The notes under the pieces are model-generated. The model was given only the letters and a program-made list of their open reading frames with translations. It searched no databases and was not told the DNA's origin. The translations under genes and the position numbers were made by a program. A DNA stretch of 64,000 nucleotides from Verrucomicrobiota bacterium. Lineage in GTDB: Bacteria; Verrucomicrobiota; Verrucomicrobiia; Opitutales; Opitutaceae. The first letter of the stretch is position 1. Each line of letters begins with the position of its first letter. The DNA lies in the NCBI GenBank assembly GCA_030605125.1, contig JAUWBD010000004.1, positions 1-64,000 on the forward strand. The letters are read 5' to 3'. Positions 22,385-30,548 of this stretch are shown here, one piece after another.

Positions 22385-22831
22385 ATGAAATCCGTCAACG
22401 CCATCATACATTCCGAACGCGACGCCGCCGCGATCGCCAAAGCCAAAGACGCCCTCGAAACAGCCAAGCAGGCGCGCCGCACCGCGGAGCGCCGCGCCGA
22501 GGAGGCCCGCGAGACCGAGTCCGCCGCGGCCGGCCAGGTCGCCGTCGCTATCGCCAAGGCAATCGAGCACGGTGCCGACCCCGCGCTTGTGCTGCCCTTC
22601 GAGATGATCCGAGCGCACCCCGGCGGCCCGCGAATCATCACGAGCGCCGCCGCGCTCAACCTGAAGCGCGTCGCCAACACGCTCAGCATCACCGGCAGCC
22701 GCTTCCCCGGCTGGATGGAGATCACCGTCGGCGAGCTCTTCGTCCACTACATGCCCACGCCGACGTGGTGGGATTGGTCGAAGGCCGACGAGGAACGCCG
22801 CGAGCGCGCAAAGCGGGAGGCGCACGCCTGA
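22385..22831 (+). CDS. Early-operon hypothetical, coiled-coil N-terminus
   Basis: A 148-residue protein. Residues 12-60 are a charged, Ala-rich helix (RDAAAIAKAKDALETAKQAR), followed by a more compact region with ALNLKRVANTLSITGSRFPG and ending near HYMPTPTWWDWSKADEERR. No family is recognised. It sits behind the repeated leader in the early operon. Confidence 0.6.
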   Translation: MKSVNAIIHSERDAAAIAKAKDALETAKQARRTAERRAEEARETESAAAGQVAVAIAKAIEHGADPALVLPFEMIRAHPGGPRIITSAAALNLKRVANTLSITGSRFPGWMEITVGELFVHYMPTPTWWDWSKADEERRERAKREAHA

Positions 22832-22835
22832 TCCC

Positions 22836-23051
22836 ATGCCTCTCACCCTCCAGCTCCCCCGCGCGCCGCGCCGCACCCACCCCCTGCGCAACGCCCTCCG
22901 CCTCGATCCGATCTGCCAGGTGTGGATCGCCGAGGCCGTGCACTACCGCCGCCGCGGCCTCCGCGCCACGATGCGCGTCAACGCCCACGCCGCGATCCTC
23001 CGCGCCCGCACCGTTTGGCGCACCTACGTCAACCGCCCTCTCGCCGCCTGA
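22836..23051 (+). CDS. Early-operon hypothetical protein (71 aa)
   Basis: A small Arg-rich protein (MPLTLQLPRAPRRTHPLRNA) four bases after its neighbour. It has no visible domain beyond a likely helix (VWIAEAVHYRRRGLRATMRV). Coding status rests on tight packing within the operon and continued frame use. Confidence 0.5.
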   Translation: MPLTLQLPRAPRRTHPLRNALRLDPICQVWIAEAVHYRRRGLRATMRVNAHAAILRARTVWRTYVNRPLAA

Positions 23052-23054
23052 GCC

Positions 23055-23312
23055 ATGGTCACTCTCGCTCAACGTCACCCTCAGATCCCGCCCTTCGTGC
23101 CGAATCGCTCCCGCGTCTCGCATGGCCTCACCCCCGGCTGGCTCTACTGCGAACTCTTCAACGCCGAGGGCGAGTGCTACGCCACGGCCTTCAACTGGAG
23201 CCCCTTCCTGTTGTTTGGCCCGCCCGCCTTCGAGGACTTGGTCCGCTCCGCAAAGCTCGCTCCGCAGAATTGGCAGCGCGACCGCTGGGAGCATCCCAGC
23301 CCCGCCGTATGA
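23055..23312 (+). CDS. Early-operon hypothetical protein (85 aa)
   Basis: An 85-residue protein (MVTLAQRHPQIPPFVPNRSR) with an aromatic-rich middle (GWLYCELFNAEGECYATAFN). No family is recognised. Its stop overlaps the start of the next gene (ATGA). Confidence 0.55.
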   Translation: MVTLAQRHPQIPPFVPNRSRVSHGLTPGWLYCELFNAEGECYATAFNWSPFLLFGPPAFEDLVRSAKLAPQNWQRDRWEHPSPAV

Positions 23313-24223
23313 GCGCCGAGATCCTCCACACCTGCCCCGACTGCGGCGCCAGCAACCTCCTCGCCCGAGGCCTTCAGGCCCACCGCGGCTCGCTCAACTG
23401 CCAGCGCCGCGCCGCCGCCCGCGCCTTCGATTCTCCCATGCCCAAAGCACCCTCCAAAGCCCTCTCAAAACCCGCTAAAAAAACCTCCGCCCCGGCCGTG
23501 ATCGACATCGAGCCCGCCGCGCCCGCTCCCGCGCAGGCCTGGGCCAAGGCTCGCCACTTCGTCGAACTCTCCTCGCTCCACTACGCCTGCTCCTGCGCCG
23601 CCCAGGTCATGGCCGGCATGGAGCTGCTCACCCTCCACAAGGCCTATGAGGGGCGCGGCCGGCGAAACGACCGCAACGTCTTTCACGATGAAAGAAGTTG
23701 GCCCGCCGCCGTGAAGGCCGAGCTGGGTGTCTCCGAGGCCACCGCCTGGCGCTGGATGGAGATGGGCCGCGAGGCCAAGCGCCGCCTCGCCAAGGACGGC
23801 ACCGACCTCGCCTCCCTCCTCGGCCAGCCACCCTCCGCCCTCACCGAGGCGGAGCGCGATCTCCTCAAGCGCGCCGTCGCCAAGATCACCGACGGCCACA
23901 CCCAGACGGAGCTGATGCTCGAATGGGGCATCATCAAAAAAGGCGGCGGCGACCCCAAGCCCTACGTTCGCAGGCCCGCCCTCACCGAGGGCGAGGGCGG
24001 CGAGCCCGCGGCACCCGCCGCCCCGCCTCGCGTGGACGCCGACATCGCCTGGTATGCCGAGCAGCTCGCCGAGCTCAACATCCACCTCCGCGTGCGCTGC
24101 ACCTGGACCAAGCTCGCCATCCGCCCCGAGGAGTGCCCCCGCGCCAACCTCCAAAACCTCCACGACCTCCTCGCCGAGGTCCTCCCCGCCATCGCCGCCC
24201 GCCTCGAACAACACGCCCGATGA
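23309..24223 (+). CDS. Zinc-finger-like early protein upstream of the transposase
   Basis: A 304-residue protein. Residues 8-32 (CPDCGASNLLARGLQAHRGS followed by LNC) form a C-C-H-C pattern like a zinc finger. A basic linker (KAPSKALSKPAKKTS) follows. Residues about 130-170 contain SEATAWRWMEMGREAKRRLA, a helix-turn-helix-like stretch, and later PSALTEAERDLLKRAVAKIT. It is tightly coupled to the transposase gene (ATGA overlap) and could bind DNA ends or regulate transposition. An alternative start at 23439 would drop the zinc finger. Confidence 0.65.
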   Translation: MSAEILHTCPDCGASNLLARGLQAHRGSLNCQRRAAARAFDSPMPKAPSKALSKPAKKTSAPAVIDIEPAAPAPAQAWAKARHFVELSSLHYACSCAAQVMAGMELLTLHKAYEGRGRRNDRNVFHDERSWPAAVKAELGVSEATAWRWMEMGREAKRRLAKDGTDLASLLGQPPSALTEAERDLLKRAVAKITDGHTQTELMLEWGIIKKGGGDPKPYVRRPALTEGEGGEPAAPAAPPRVDADIAWYAEQLAELNIHLRVRCTWTKLAIRPEECPRANLQNLHDLLAEVLPAIAARLEQHAR

Positions 24224-26244
24224 ACAGCAGCCTCGTCCACATCCGCCGCCAGCTCTTCAACGTCCCCGTCTCCGAGCAGGAGGAGTTCGCCGCCATCGAC
24301 CTCGTCTGGCAGCGCAAGATCGACCTCCGCCTCGACCTCATGGAGTGCATCCACCGGGCGAGGAACAAAAAGGCGGAATACGAGCGGCTCTCCGCCCTCG
24401 TCGGCGGCGGCAACGGCTATTCCCCGTTCAACTTGAAGCGCATGTATCGCCGCTTCGTGCGCGGCGGCATGCGCTGGCAGGCCCTCGCCCCCAAATACAA
24501 GGAGGCCTGCGCCGCCGCCGGGCGCGGCCTGCCCGCCGAGTTCGTCACCTACTGGCGCGAGCAGGTGCTCGCCAACCAGCGCAAGAGCCGCCCCATGTGG
24601 AAAAAGCTCCTCCTCGACTGGGAGCGCGGCGAGGCCATCCCCGGCTACGGCACATGGATGGACCACTGGCGTCGCCGCCACCCCTTGCGACCGCTCCCTC
24701 TCCGCTGCCCCGGCACCCCGCGCGGCTGGAGCTACGACAACCTCATGGACCACGCCCCCGAGCGCGTGGAGATCGACCTCGCCCGCGACGGCGAGTTTGC
24801 CTCCCTCGCCCAGCTCGCCCAGATCCAGCGCGACCGCTCCGAGCTGCGCCCCCTCGAGTTCATCGCCTTCGACGACGTGCAGCTCGATTTCCGCTGCGTA
24901 TCCTTGGAGCACCTACAGGTCGTGCCCCTCCGCGGCCTCGTCGCCCTCGATATCGGCATGGCCGTCGCCCTCGACCACGCCGCCGGCCCCTGCCACGTGG
25001 ACGACAAGGGCGTGCGCAAGAGCATCGCCTACGCCGACATGAAGCGGCTGCTCTTCCGCCTGCTCACCACCGTGGGCATCCCGCGCGGCTACAAGATGAC
25101 GCTCCTCGTCGAGAACGAGACCGCCACCATCGACCCCGCCGACGAAATCCTCCTCTCCCGCGTCAGCAACGGCCAGATCGTCGTCAAGCGCACCCCGATG
25201 AAAAGCCGCGCCATCGTCGCCGGCGGCTTCGAGGAGCGCCACGGCTCCCCGCAGGCCAAGGGCTGGCTGGAGAGCTGGTTCAACCTCCTCCACAACGAAC
25301 TCGCCTCCGTGCCCGGCCAGTTCGGCCGCGATCCCATCAAGGCCAAGGCCGGCGACTACGAAGGCCGCCTCGCCGAGACCACCCGCCTGCTCAAGGACGT
25401 CGCCCACCTCCCCGTCGAGGTGCGCTCCGACCTGCACTTCGCCTTCCCCACCGTCGAGCAGGGCCTGCGTCACCTCCGCGAGGCCGTGGCTCGCATCAAC
25501 AGCCGCGAGCACCACCGCCTCCAAGGCTTCGCCGACATCGTCGAGTGGCGCTTTCAGGAAGGCCACGAGTGGCAGCCCATCGCCACCCTCAAACCCGAGC
25601 ACGAAAGCGTGGTGGAGAAGCGCAAACGCAAGGAGCGCCCCATCGAGCGCCTCGAGCGCGGCGTGCGCGACCACGAGTTCGAGCGCCTCTCCCCCGGCGT
25701 GCTCGGCTTCCTCCTCGAGGACAAGCGCCTCGTCGCCACCACCAAGCCCTACGAGCTGGCCTTCCAAGTCGGCGGCAAACGCCGCGTCTTCCGCAACGCC
25801 GCGCTCGATGCCCTGTCCAAGGTCGGCCGCCAGTTCATCGCCTGCTGGCAGGCCGATCTCTTCGACCGCGTCTATCTCTTCAACGAGGAGGGCGGCTGGG
25901 TCGGCGAGGCCCGTTGCGTGCAGGCCGTCAACCCGCTCGATGCCGACGCCTTCGGCCGCGCCGTCGCCGAGGCCCGCGAGATCAACGAGCGCACTCTCAA
26001 GACCGTGCAGGAAGTCCGCGCCCCCGCCTCCCGCCAGCGCCTCGCCGACCTGGAGGTTAACAGCGCCGTCCTCGCCCGCGCCGCAATCGCCGCCGGCGCC
26101 CCCACCGCCGAAGCCGACGCCGCCGCGCTCACCACCGCCATGGAGGCCGCCGCCGCCGAGCGCCGCCGAGCCAAGAGCAAGGCCCAGACCGCCAAGGAGC
26201 TGAGCCTCGCCCGCGGCGCCGGCGACGAGGACGACGCCGACTGA
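24220..26244 (+). CDS. Mu A-like DDE transposase
   Basis: A 674-residue transposase, similar in length to MuA (663). The DDE core begins with IAFDDVQLDFRCV (Asp218/219, with Asp223 nearby), then LLVENETATIDPADE, where Glu298 takes the place of the usual second Asp (MuA has IDNTRGAA), and SPQAKGWLESWFNLL with the final Glu351. The C-terminal domain keeps the MuA-like DLFDRVYLFNEEGGWVGEAR and a basic tail (ERRRAKSKAQTAKE). It inserts phage DNA and replicates it by transposition together with the MuB-like ATPase. The start overlaps the previous stop. The Asp-to-Glu change at the second position is the odd feature. Confidence 0.93.
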   Translation: MNSSLVHIRRQLFNVPVSEQEEFAAIDLVWQRKIDLRLDLMECIHRARNKKAEYERLSALVGGGNGYSPFNLKRMYRRFVRGGMRWQALAPKYKEACAAAGRGLPAEFVTYWREQVLANQRKSRPMWKKLLLDWERGEAIPGYGTWMDHWRRRHPLRPLPLRCPGTPRGWSYDNLMDHAPERVEIDLARDGEFASLAQLAQIQRDRSELRPLEFIAFDDVQLDFRCVSLEHLQVVPLRGLVALDIGMAVALDHAAGPCHVDDKGVRKSIAYADMKRLLFRLLTTVGIPRGYKMTLLVENETATIDPADEILLSRVSNGQIVVKRTPMKSRAIVAGGFEERHGSPQAKGWLESWFNLLHNELASVPGQFGRDPIKAKAGDYEGRLAETTRLLKDVAHLPVEVRSDLHFAFPTVEQGLRHLREAVARINSREHHRLQGFADIVEWRFQEGHEWQPIATLKPEHESVVEKRKRKERPIERLERGVRDHEFERLSPGVLGFLLEDKRLVATTKPYELAFQVGGKRRVFRNAALDALSKVGRQFIACWQADLFDRVYLFNEEGGWVGEARCVQAVNPLDADAFGRAVAEAREINERTLKTVQEVRAPASRQRLADLEVNSAVLARAAIAAGAPTAEADAAALTTAMEAAAAERRRAKSKAQTAKELSLARGAGDEDDAD

Positions 26245-26282
26245 TCCCGTATCCGCCCTTTCCCTATCAACCCACCGCCACC
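26245..26282 (+). promoter_or_regulatory. Repeated leader before 26283 gene (copy 2)
   Basis: Starts CCCGTATCCGCCCTTTCCCT and ends ACCGCCACC before the ATG, closely matching the leader at 22341-22384. The first seven bases overlap or touch the transposase stop. Confidence 0.45.
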
Positions 26283-26633
26283 ATGCCCGAACAATACGAA
26301 CAGACCCATCAGGTCCACACCACCGAGACCGACGCCACCGGCCCCGCCCGCCACGCCGCGCTTCAAGCCATCGCCGAAATGAGCGACCGCGGGCTCTGCC
26401 TCTTCCACTACGAGGCGGCGAAGAACGCCCTCGAGTTCCTCGAGCACGAGATCCGCGACTACAGTGACCGCGGCGAGCAGACCGAGCCCATCACCGAGCG
26501 CGAGGCCGGTGTCATCGTCCAGATGATCGACAAGGTCACCGCCAGCCTCGCCCTCGTCCGCGCCGTCGCCGTCGAGGCCGGCGAGCACACCGCCCGCGCG
26601 CTCCCCGAGAACGCCGCCAAAAACGAAGGCTGA
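26283..26633 (+). CDS. Early hypothetical between transposase and ATPase (116 aa)
   Basis: A 116-residue, mostly helical protein (CLFHYEAAKNALEFLEHEIR and EAGVIVQMIDKVTASLALVR). No family is recognised. Its place between the A-like and B-like genes suggests a transposition or replication role, but that is only position. Confidence 0.6.
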   Translation: MPEQYEQTHQVHTTETDATGPARHAALQAIAEMSDRGLCLFHYEAAKNALEFLEHEIRDYSDRGEQTEPITEREAGVIVQMIDKVTASLALVRAVAVEAGEHTARALPENAAKNEG

Positions 26634-26693
26634 GCCGCGGTAACGGCCCAGCCCTCCAGCCACATCCCCAGACCCGACCAAGGGACCAAGAAC

Positions 26694-27677
26694 ATGACCG
26701 CTCCGATCGACACCAAGAACCACCCCACCGTCAAGGCCCTCGCCGCGCATCAAGCCCGGCTCGGCCTCTCCGGCGCCCGCTTTGCGAAGCGCTACCTCCA
26801 TTGCTCCGATGCCACCTGGAGCCAGCTCAAATCCGGCACCTATCCCGCCGCCTCCGCCGGCACCTGGCTGGAGAAATTCGAGGGCGCCCTGCAGATCCTC
26901 CAGGACGAGGAGGCCAACGCCAAGGCCACCGGCGCCGACTCCCTCGTCACCATCAGCGACCAGAAAGCCGCGCTCAACGCCGTGCGCCGCTGCTCCAACG
27001 AGGTCCGCAACCGCCTCGTCAACTACCTCGCCGACACCGGCGGCGGGAAGACCGTCCTCGCCGGCCAGATCTCCGCCACCTTCCGCGAGTCCTGCCTCTC
27101 CTTCGAGGCCACGGAATGCTGGCGCGATAGCTACTACGCCGTGCTCCGCTGCTTCGCCGAGAAGCTGGAGCTGCACGACGACGTCTCCACCAAGCTCAAG
27201 GCCGAGACCGCCGTCATCGATGCCCTCAGCGTCTCTCCCCGCGTCGTCGTGATCGACGAAGCCCACTACCTCGGCCCGGCCGCGCTCAACTTCATCAAGG
27301 CCGTCCTCAACATCAAAGCGGTGAAGAACCGCGTGGTTATGGTCGCCATGCCCCAGCTCTGGGCCCGTATGCAGTCCAAGAGCTGGGAGGAGACGCGCCA
27401 GCTCGCCAACCGCACCTTCACCACCATCCGCGTCGAGAAGATCGCCGCCGAGGATGTCCGCGCCTACCTCGAGGCCAAGGTGCCCGCCTTCGCCGCTCTC
27501 GGCAAAGACGAGGCCAAGGCCGTCTCCACGGTCTGCCGCGCCGCCGCCAACAAGTTCGGCCTCTACAACACGCTCCAGGCGATCTGCGACGAGCTGAACC
27601 TCGAGGAGCGAAAAGACGCCCTCACCGTCGCCGACGCCGAGAACGCCATCAACCGCGTGGAGGCGCTCCGCGGATGA
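26694..27677 (+). CDS. Mu B-like AAA ATPase, transposition activator
   Basis: A 327-residue protein with an N-terminal helix-turn-helix-like region (RLGLSGARFAKRYLHCSDAT, residues 22-41) and an ATPase core: YLADTGGGKTVLAG (Walker A at 113-120, with Ala where the first Gly usually stands) and RVVVIDEAHYLG (Walker B at 184-191). MuB binds target DNA and activates the transposase. The arrangement and length fit MuB (312 residues). The preceding 60 non-coding bases start GCGGTAACGGCC. It is coupled by ATGA to the next gene. Confidence 0.9.
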   Translation: MTAPIDTKNHPTVKALAAHQARLGLSGARFAKRYLHCSDATWSQLKSGTYPAASAGTWLEKFEGALQILQDEEANAKATGADSLVTISDQKAALNAVRRCSNEVRNRLVNYLADTGGGKTVLAGQISATFRESCLSFEATECWRDSYYAVLRCFAEKLELHDDVSTKLKAETAVIDALSVSPRVVVIDEAHYLGPAALNFIKAVLNIKAVKNRVVMVAMPQLWARMQSKSWEETRQLANRTFTTIRVEKIAAEDVRAYLEAKVPAFAALGKDEAKAVSTVCRAAANKFGLYNTLQAICDELNLEERKDALTVADAENAINRVEALRG

Positions 27678-27985
27678 ACAAGACCGGCACCGCTCCCACG
27701 CTCTCAGCGCTCGATCTCGAGGCGCTTGCCTACGTCGCCGAGACCGGCGGCATGGTCGATGTCTGGTCGCCGCAGCTCGCCCGCGTGCTGTCCGATCTGC
27801 ACGTCCGCTGCCCGGCGCTCTTCGACCGAGTCAACAGCGAGCCCGACCGCCGCGGCTCCAAGCCCTATTTCGGCGTCGTTCTCAAGGCCGCCGGCCGCGA
27901 GGCCTTGGCCGAAGCCGTGCCCACTGAGGATGCCTCGTGCGTCGCGCTCAACGCCATCCGCTTAGCGAAGGGAGGCCGCTCGTGA
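27674..27985 (+). CDS. Early-operon hypothetical protein (103 aa)
   Basis: A 103-residue protein with a helical start (LSALDLEALAYVAETGGMVD) and a compact remainder. It follows the ATPase gene with an ATGA overlap and precedes the DUF551-like gene with a GTGA overlap. No family is recognised. Confidence 0.6.
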   Translation: MNKTGTAPTLSALDLEALAYVAETGGMVDVWSPQLARVLSDLHVRCPALFDRVNSEPDRRGSKPYFGVVLKAAGREALAEAVPTEDASCVALNAIRLAKGGRS

Positions 27986-28212
27986 TCACCTGGCACAACC
28001 CCGCCACGACTCCGCCGCCCGAGCGCGTCGAAATCCTGATCGCGCTCTACAACGAGAAGGGCGCCACGGTCGGCTATCACGTCTCCAGCGAGAAAGGCTA
28101 CCAGCTCATGGACGATCACTACGTCGCCGAGCGCGCCGTTTACGCGTGGGCCGCGCTGCCCACGCCGCCAATGCCCCAACAACTCGGCATCGGTCGAGGC
28201 TCCCGCCGATGA
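27982..28212 (+). CDS. DUF551-like early protein
   Basis: A 76-residue protein from a GTG at 27982 that overlaps the previous stop. It begins ITWHNPATTPPPERVEILIA, the Trp-x-x-x..Pro-Pro pattern of DUF551-like phage proteins, and ends with Trp-Ala. Function unknown. Confidence 0.6.
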   Translation: MITWHNPATTPPPERVEILIALYNEKGATVGYHVSSEKGYQLMDDHYVAERAVYAWAALPTPPMPQQLGIGRGSRR

Positions 28213-28364
28213 AACCCCGCCACCCCATCCAGGGCCTCGACGCGCGGCCCACCAACAACGCCGAGCGCGTCCGCGAGACCGACCAGATCGCCGGCCTGCT
28301 CATCGCCATCGTCACCGTCGCCGCCCTCGGCCTCCTCCTCGCCGTTATCGTAGCCACCAAATGA
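28209..28364 (+). CDS. 51-residue single-pass membrane protein
   Basis: MKPRHPIQGLDARPTNNAER, then a strong membrane segment IAGLLIAIVTVAALGLLLAV. Start and stop both overlap neighbours by ATGA. Function unknown; small membrane proteins in early phage operons can act in exclusion. Confidence 0.55.
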   Translation: MKPRHPIQGLDARPTNNAERVRETDQIAGLLIAIVTVAALGLLLAVIVATK

Positions 28365-28591
28365 ATACGCCCTGCACCGAGGCGCGCACCGCGCCCACCC
28401 TCAGCTTCCGTCTCACGAATTATCACGCCGGCCGCGATCTCATCATCACCGCGATCGCCGGCACCTGGCATTGGCGGATCGACGAGCCCAATGCCTCCCA
28501 ATCTCGCGGCTACCCCTCCCATGCCGAGGCCAAGGCCGCCGCCCACCACGCCCTCGGCATCCCTGCTATCCGCCAGTCCATCTCCCACTGA
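28361..28591 (+). CDS. Early-operon hypothetical protein (76 aa)
   Basis: A 76-residue protein with a beta-strand-like middle (RDLIITAIAGTWHWRIDEPN) and helical end (YPSHAEAKAAAHHALGIPA). Reminiscent of small 'W-R-x-D' beta-hairpin phage proteins, but no family is named. It is coupled to the preceding gene by ATGA. Confidence 0.5.
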   Translation: MNTPCTEARTAPTLSFRLTNYHAGRDLIITAIAGTWHWRIDEPNASQSRGYPSHAEAKAAAHHALGIPAIRQSISH

Positions 28592-28615
28592 CCAGCCACT
28601 CCAGCCTTCTAGCAC

Positions 28616-28951
28616 ATGCCACTCTTCACGCTCCAAGATCGCGCCGCCCTCGTCCGCTACCTCCGTCACCAGGTGGAGAGCCACACCCTCGCCGCCCATC
28701 TCGCCGCCGAACACGGCTCCCCGACCAGCGCCCTCTACGAGCAGGCCGAGGCCGAGCAGCTCGCGCACTGGGTCGCCGGCCTCGAGGCCGATCTCGCGGA
28801 GCGCCGTCTGGGCGCGGTGGATACGCCACTCTTCGCCGTCGATTCCGCCACCGGTGCCGTCGCCGTGGTCCCGGAGATTCCGGGCCTCACCGACGGCCCC
28901 GTCCACCACATCCCGGCCAACTTCCCGACCGACGAGTCGATGCACTCTTAA
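28616..28951 (+). CDS. Early-operon hypothetical protein (111 aa)
   Basis: A 111-residue protein: a helical half with TLQDRAALVRYLRHQVESHT, then EQLAHWVAGLEADLAERRLG, and a short acidic end. No family is recognised. Confidence 0.55.
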   Translation: MPLFTLQDRAALVRYLRHQVESHTLAAHLAAEHGSPTSALYEQAEAEQLAHWVAGLEADLAERRLGAVDTPLFAVDSATGAVAVVPEIPGLTDGPVHHIPANFPTDESMHS

Positions 28952-28975
28952 ACGCCCTTTCAGCCCACCACACAC

Positions 28976-29443
28976 ATGCCTAAAATCGACACCAACCAAG
29001 TCGCGGAGATCCTGAAGCGGAACGACATCGATCCCGCTCTGCTCCGCCAGATCATCGAGGAGATGAACCTCGCCGTGCAGCCCGAGGTCGATCGTGAGCC
29101 CGAGCCCGCGGTCAAAAAGCAATTCGTCATCCTGGTCTCCGACCCCGAGGGCAAAATCGCCTCGGGCGAGTTCGCCGGCTGGGTCTTGCAGATCCCCGAG
29201 GACGCCTCCGTCACCGGCGCGCTCGATCGCGTCCACAAGGCCGCCTACGAGTTCAACACCACGAAGAAGGGGCGGATGATGCCGGCCAAGAGCGTGGCCG
29301 ACGCCCTGGAGAACATCGCGGCGAAGCACTTCAAGGAGCAGCACGTCTGGGTGAAGACCAAGACGCCCGTCTTCGTCGTCACGACCGACAACGCGATCCC
29401 CATGGAGCGCACGGCAAAGAAGAGCGTCCGCGGCCGACTCTGA
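28976..29443 (+). CDS. Early-operon hypothetical protein (155 aa)
   Basis: A 155-residue protein with an N-terminal helical domain (TNQVAEILKRNDIDPALLRQ) and a beta-rich middle (KKQFVILVSDPEGKIASGEF). It resembles small conserved proteins of Mu-like early regions that precede the DUF3164 gene; I cannot name the family. It ends in a basic tail. Confidence 0.6.
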   Translation: MPKIDTNQVAEILKRNDIDPALLRQIIEEMNLAVQPEVDREPEPAVKKQFVILVSDPEGKIASGEFAGWVLQIPEDASVTGALDRVHKAAYEFNTTKKGRMMPAKSVADALENIAAKHFKEQHVWVKTKTPVFVVTTDNAIPMERTAKKSVRGRL

Positions 29444-29475
29444 TCGCGCCCCGCCCTCCGCCACCCACCCACGCC

Positions 29476-30099
29476 ATGAACACACCCACTGCATCCATCC
29501 CGCCCGACTACCGTCGCGACGCTCACGGCCGCCTCGTTCCCGTCGCCCACATCAAGGAGGTCGATCTTCTCCGCGACTCCACCGTCGCCGAACTCGCCGC
29601 CGAGGCAAAGAAGCTCAACGCCCAGCTCGCCGAGTTCCGCGTCAAGGCTCACTCCACGATCCAGGCTTTCGCCGAACTCTCCGCCGAAAAATACGGGGCC
29701 AAGCTCCGCGGCAAGAAGGGCAACCTCACCCTCATCACCTTCGACGGTCGCTTCAAAATCCAGCGCGCGATCAGCGACCAGCTCGTGTTCGATGAGCGCC
29801 TTCAGGCGGCCAAGACGCTCATCGACGAATGCATCAACGAGTGGGCGAGCGGCTCGCGCACCGAGCTGCGCACGCTCATCAACGACGCCTTCCAGGTGGA
29901 CCGCGCCGGCAAGATCGACACCGCGCGCGTCCTCGGCCTTCGCCGCCTCGACATCAAGGACGAGCGCTGGAAGCGCGCGATGAAGGCGATCGGCGAGAGC
30001 CTGAGCGTCGCCAGCACCCGCAGCTACATCCGCGTCTATGAGCGCGTCGGCGAGACCGAGCGCTACCTCCCCATCAACCTCGACCTCGCCAACGCATGA
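29476..30099 (+). CDS. DUF3164-like Mu-type early protein
   Basis: A 207-residue protein matching the DUF3164 pattern: PPDYRRDAHGRLVPVAHIKE at the start, a helix, AEKYGAKLRGKKGNLTLITF, then FKIQRAISDQLVFDERLQAA, and a C-terminal RSYIRVYERVG. DUF3164 proteins are found in the early region of many Mu-like phages and have no proven role. It is a good family marker for the prophage. Confidence 0.82.
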   Translation: MNTPTASIPPDYRRDAHGRLVPVAHIKEVDLLRDSTVAELAAEAKKLNAQLAEFRVKAHSTIQAFAELSAEKYGAKLRGKKGNLTLITFDGRFKIQRAISDQLVFDERLQAAKTLIDECINEWASGSRTELRTLINDAFQVDRAGKIDTARVLGLRRLDIKDERWKRAMKAIGESLSVASTRSYIRVYERVGETERYLPINLDLANA

Positions 30100-30284
30100 G
30101 CTCGCGCACCTCCAAGGCCGATCCCGCTGGGGCGCTGTCGGCCGTCTACGATCTCCTCCGGCGGGAGGCGTGCGTGCCACGCTGCGCCTTCTGGGCCCAT
30201 CTCCTGAGGCGCGGCCGCTATCTCGCCTCCGCTCGCGACATCCTCGCCGCCTACGAGCGCACCCTTCGAGAGCGCCGCAAATGA
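30096..30284 (+). CDS. Small early protein (62 aa)
   Basis: A 62-residue, Arg-rich helical protein (GALSAVYDLLRREACVPRCA) overlapping the DUF3164-like stop by ATGA and the next gene by ATGA. No family is recognised. Confidence 0.5.
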   Translation: MSSRTSKADPAGALSAVYDLLRREACVPRCAFWAHLLRRGRYLASARDILAAYERTLRERRK

Positions 30285-30544
30285 GCACGCCTGCACCTTC
30301 CATTGGCGGCGTCTCCATCGCCTGGCTCGACCAGGTGGCGCAGGCCCTGCACCGCCAGGGCCTGACCATCCAGGCCGGCGCGGATGGCCCTTGGATCGAG
30401 GTCCTGAACACCAGCACGGGCCGCTTCGAGTGCCTCACCCTGGAGAGCCGTCCCGCCGGCAACTGCGCCTTCGCCAGCATCAACGACCGCGACGAGGTCC
30501 TTGCCTCGCTCGAGCGCCGCGTCGCCCGCCTCAACCGCCCCTAG
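30281..30544 (+). CDS. Small early protein (87 aa)
   Basis: An 87-residue protein, start at 30281 by ATGA overlap. It contains VSIAWLDQVAQALHRQGLTI and a short beta region (WIEVLNTSTGRFECLTLESR). No family is recognised. Confidence 0.5.
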   Translation: MSTPAPSIGGVSIAWLDQVAQALHRQGLTIQAGADGPWIEVLNTSTGRFECLTLESRPAGNCAFASINDRDEVLASLERRVARLNRP

Positions 30545-30548
30545 CACC

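Noticed and set aside
23698-26060. Long alternative frames overlapping the transposase gene
   Set aside because: Pro/Arg-rich composition and no motif; the frame with the DDE residues and MuA-like C-terminus is the real one.
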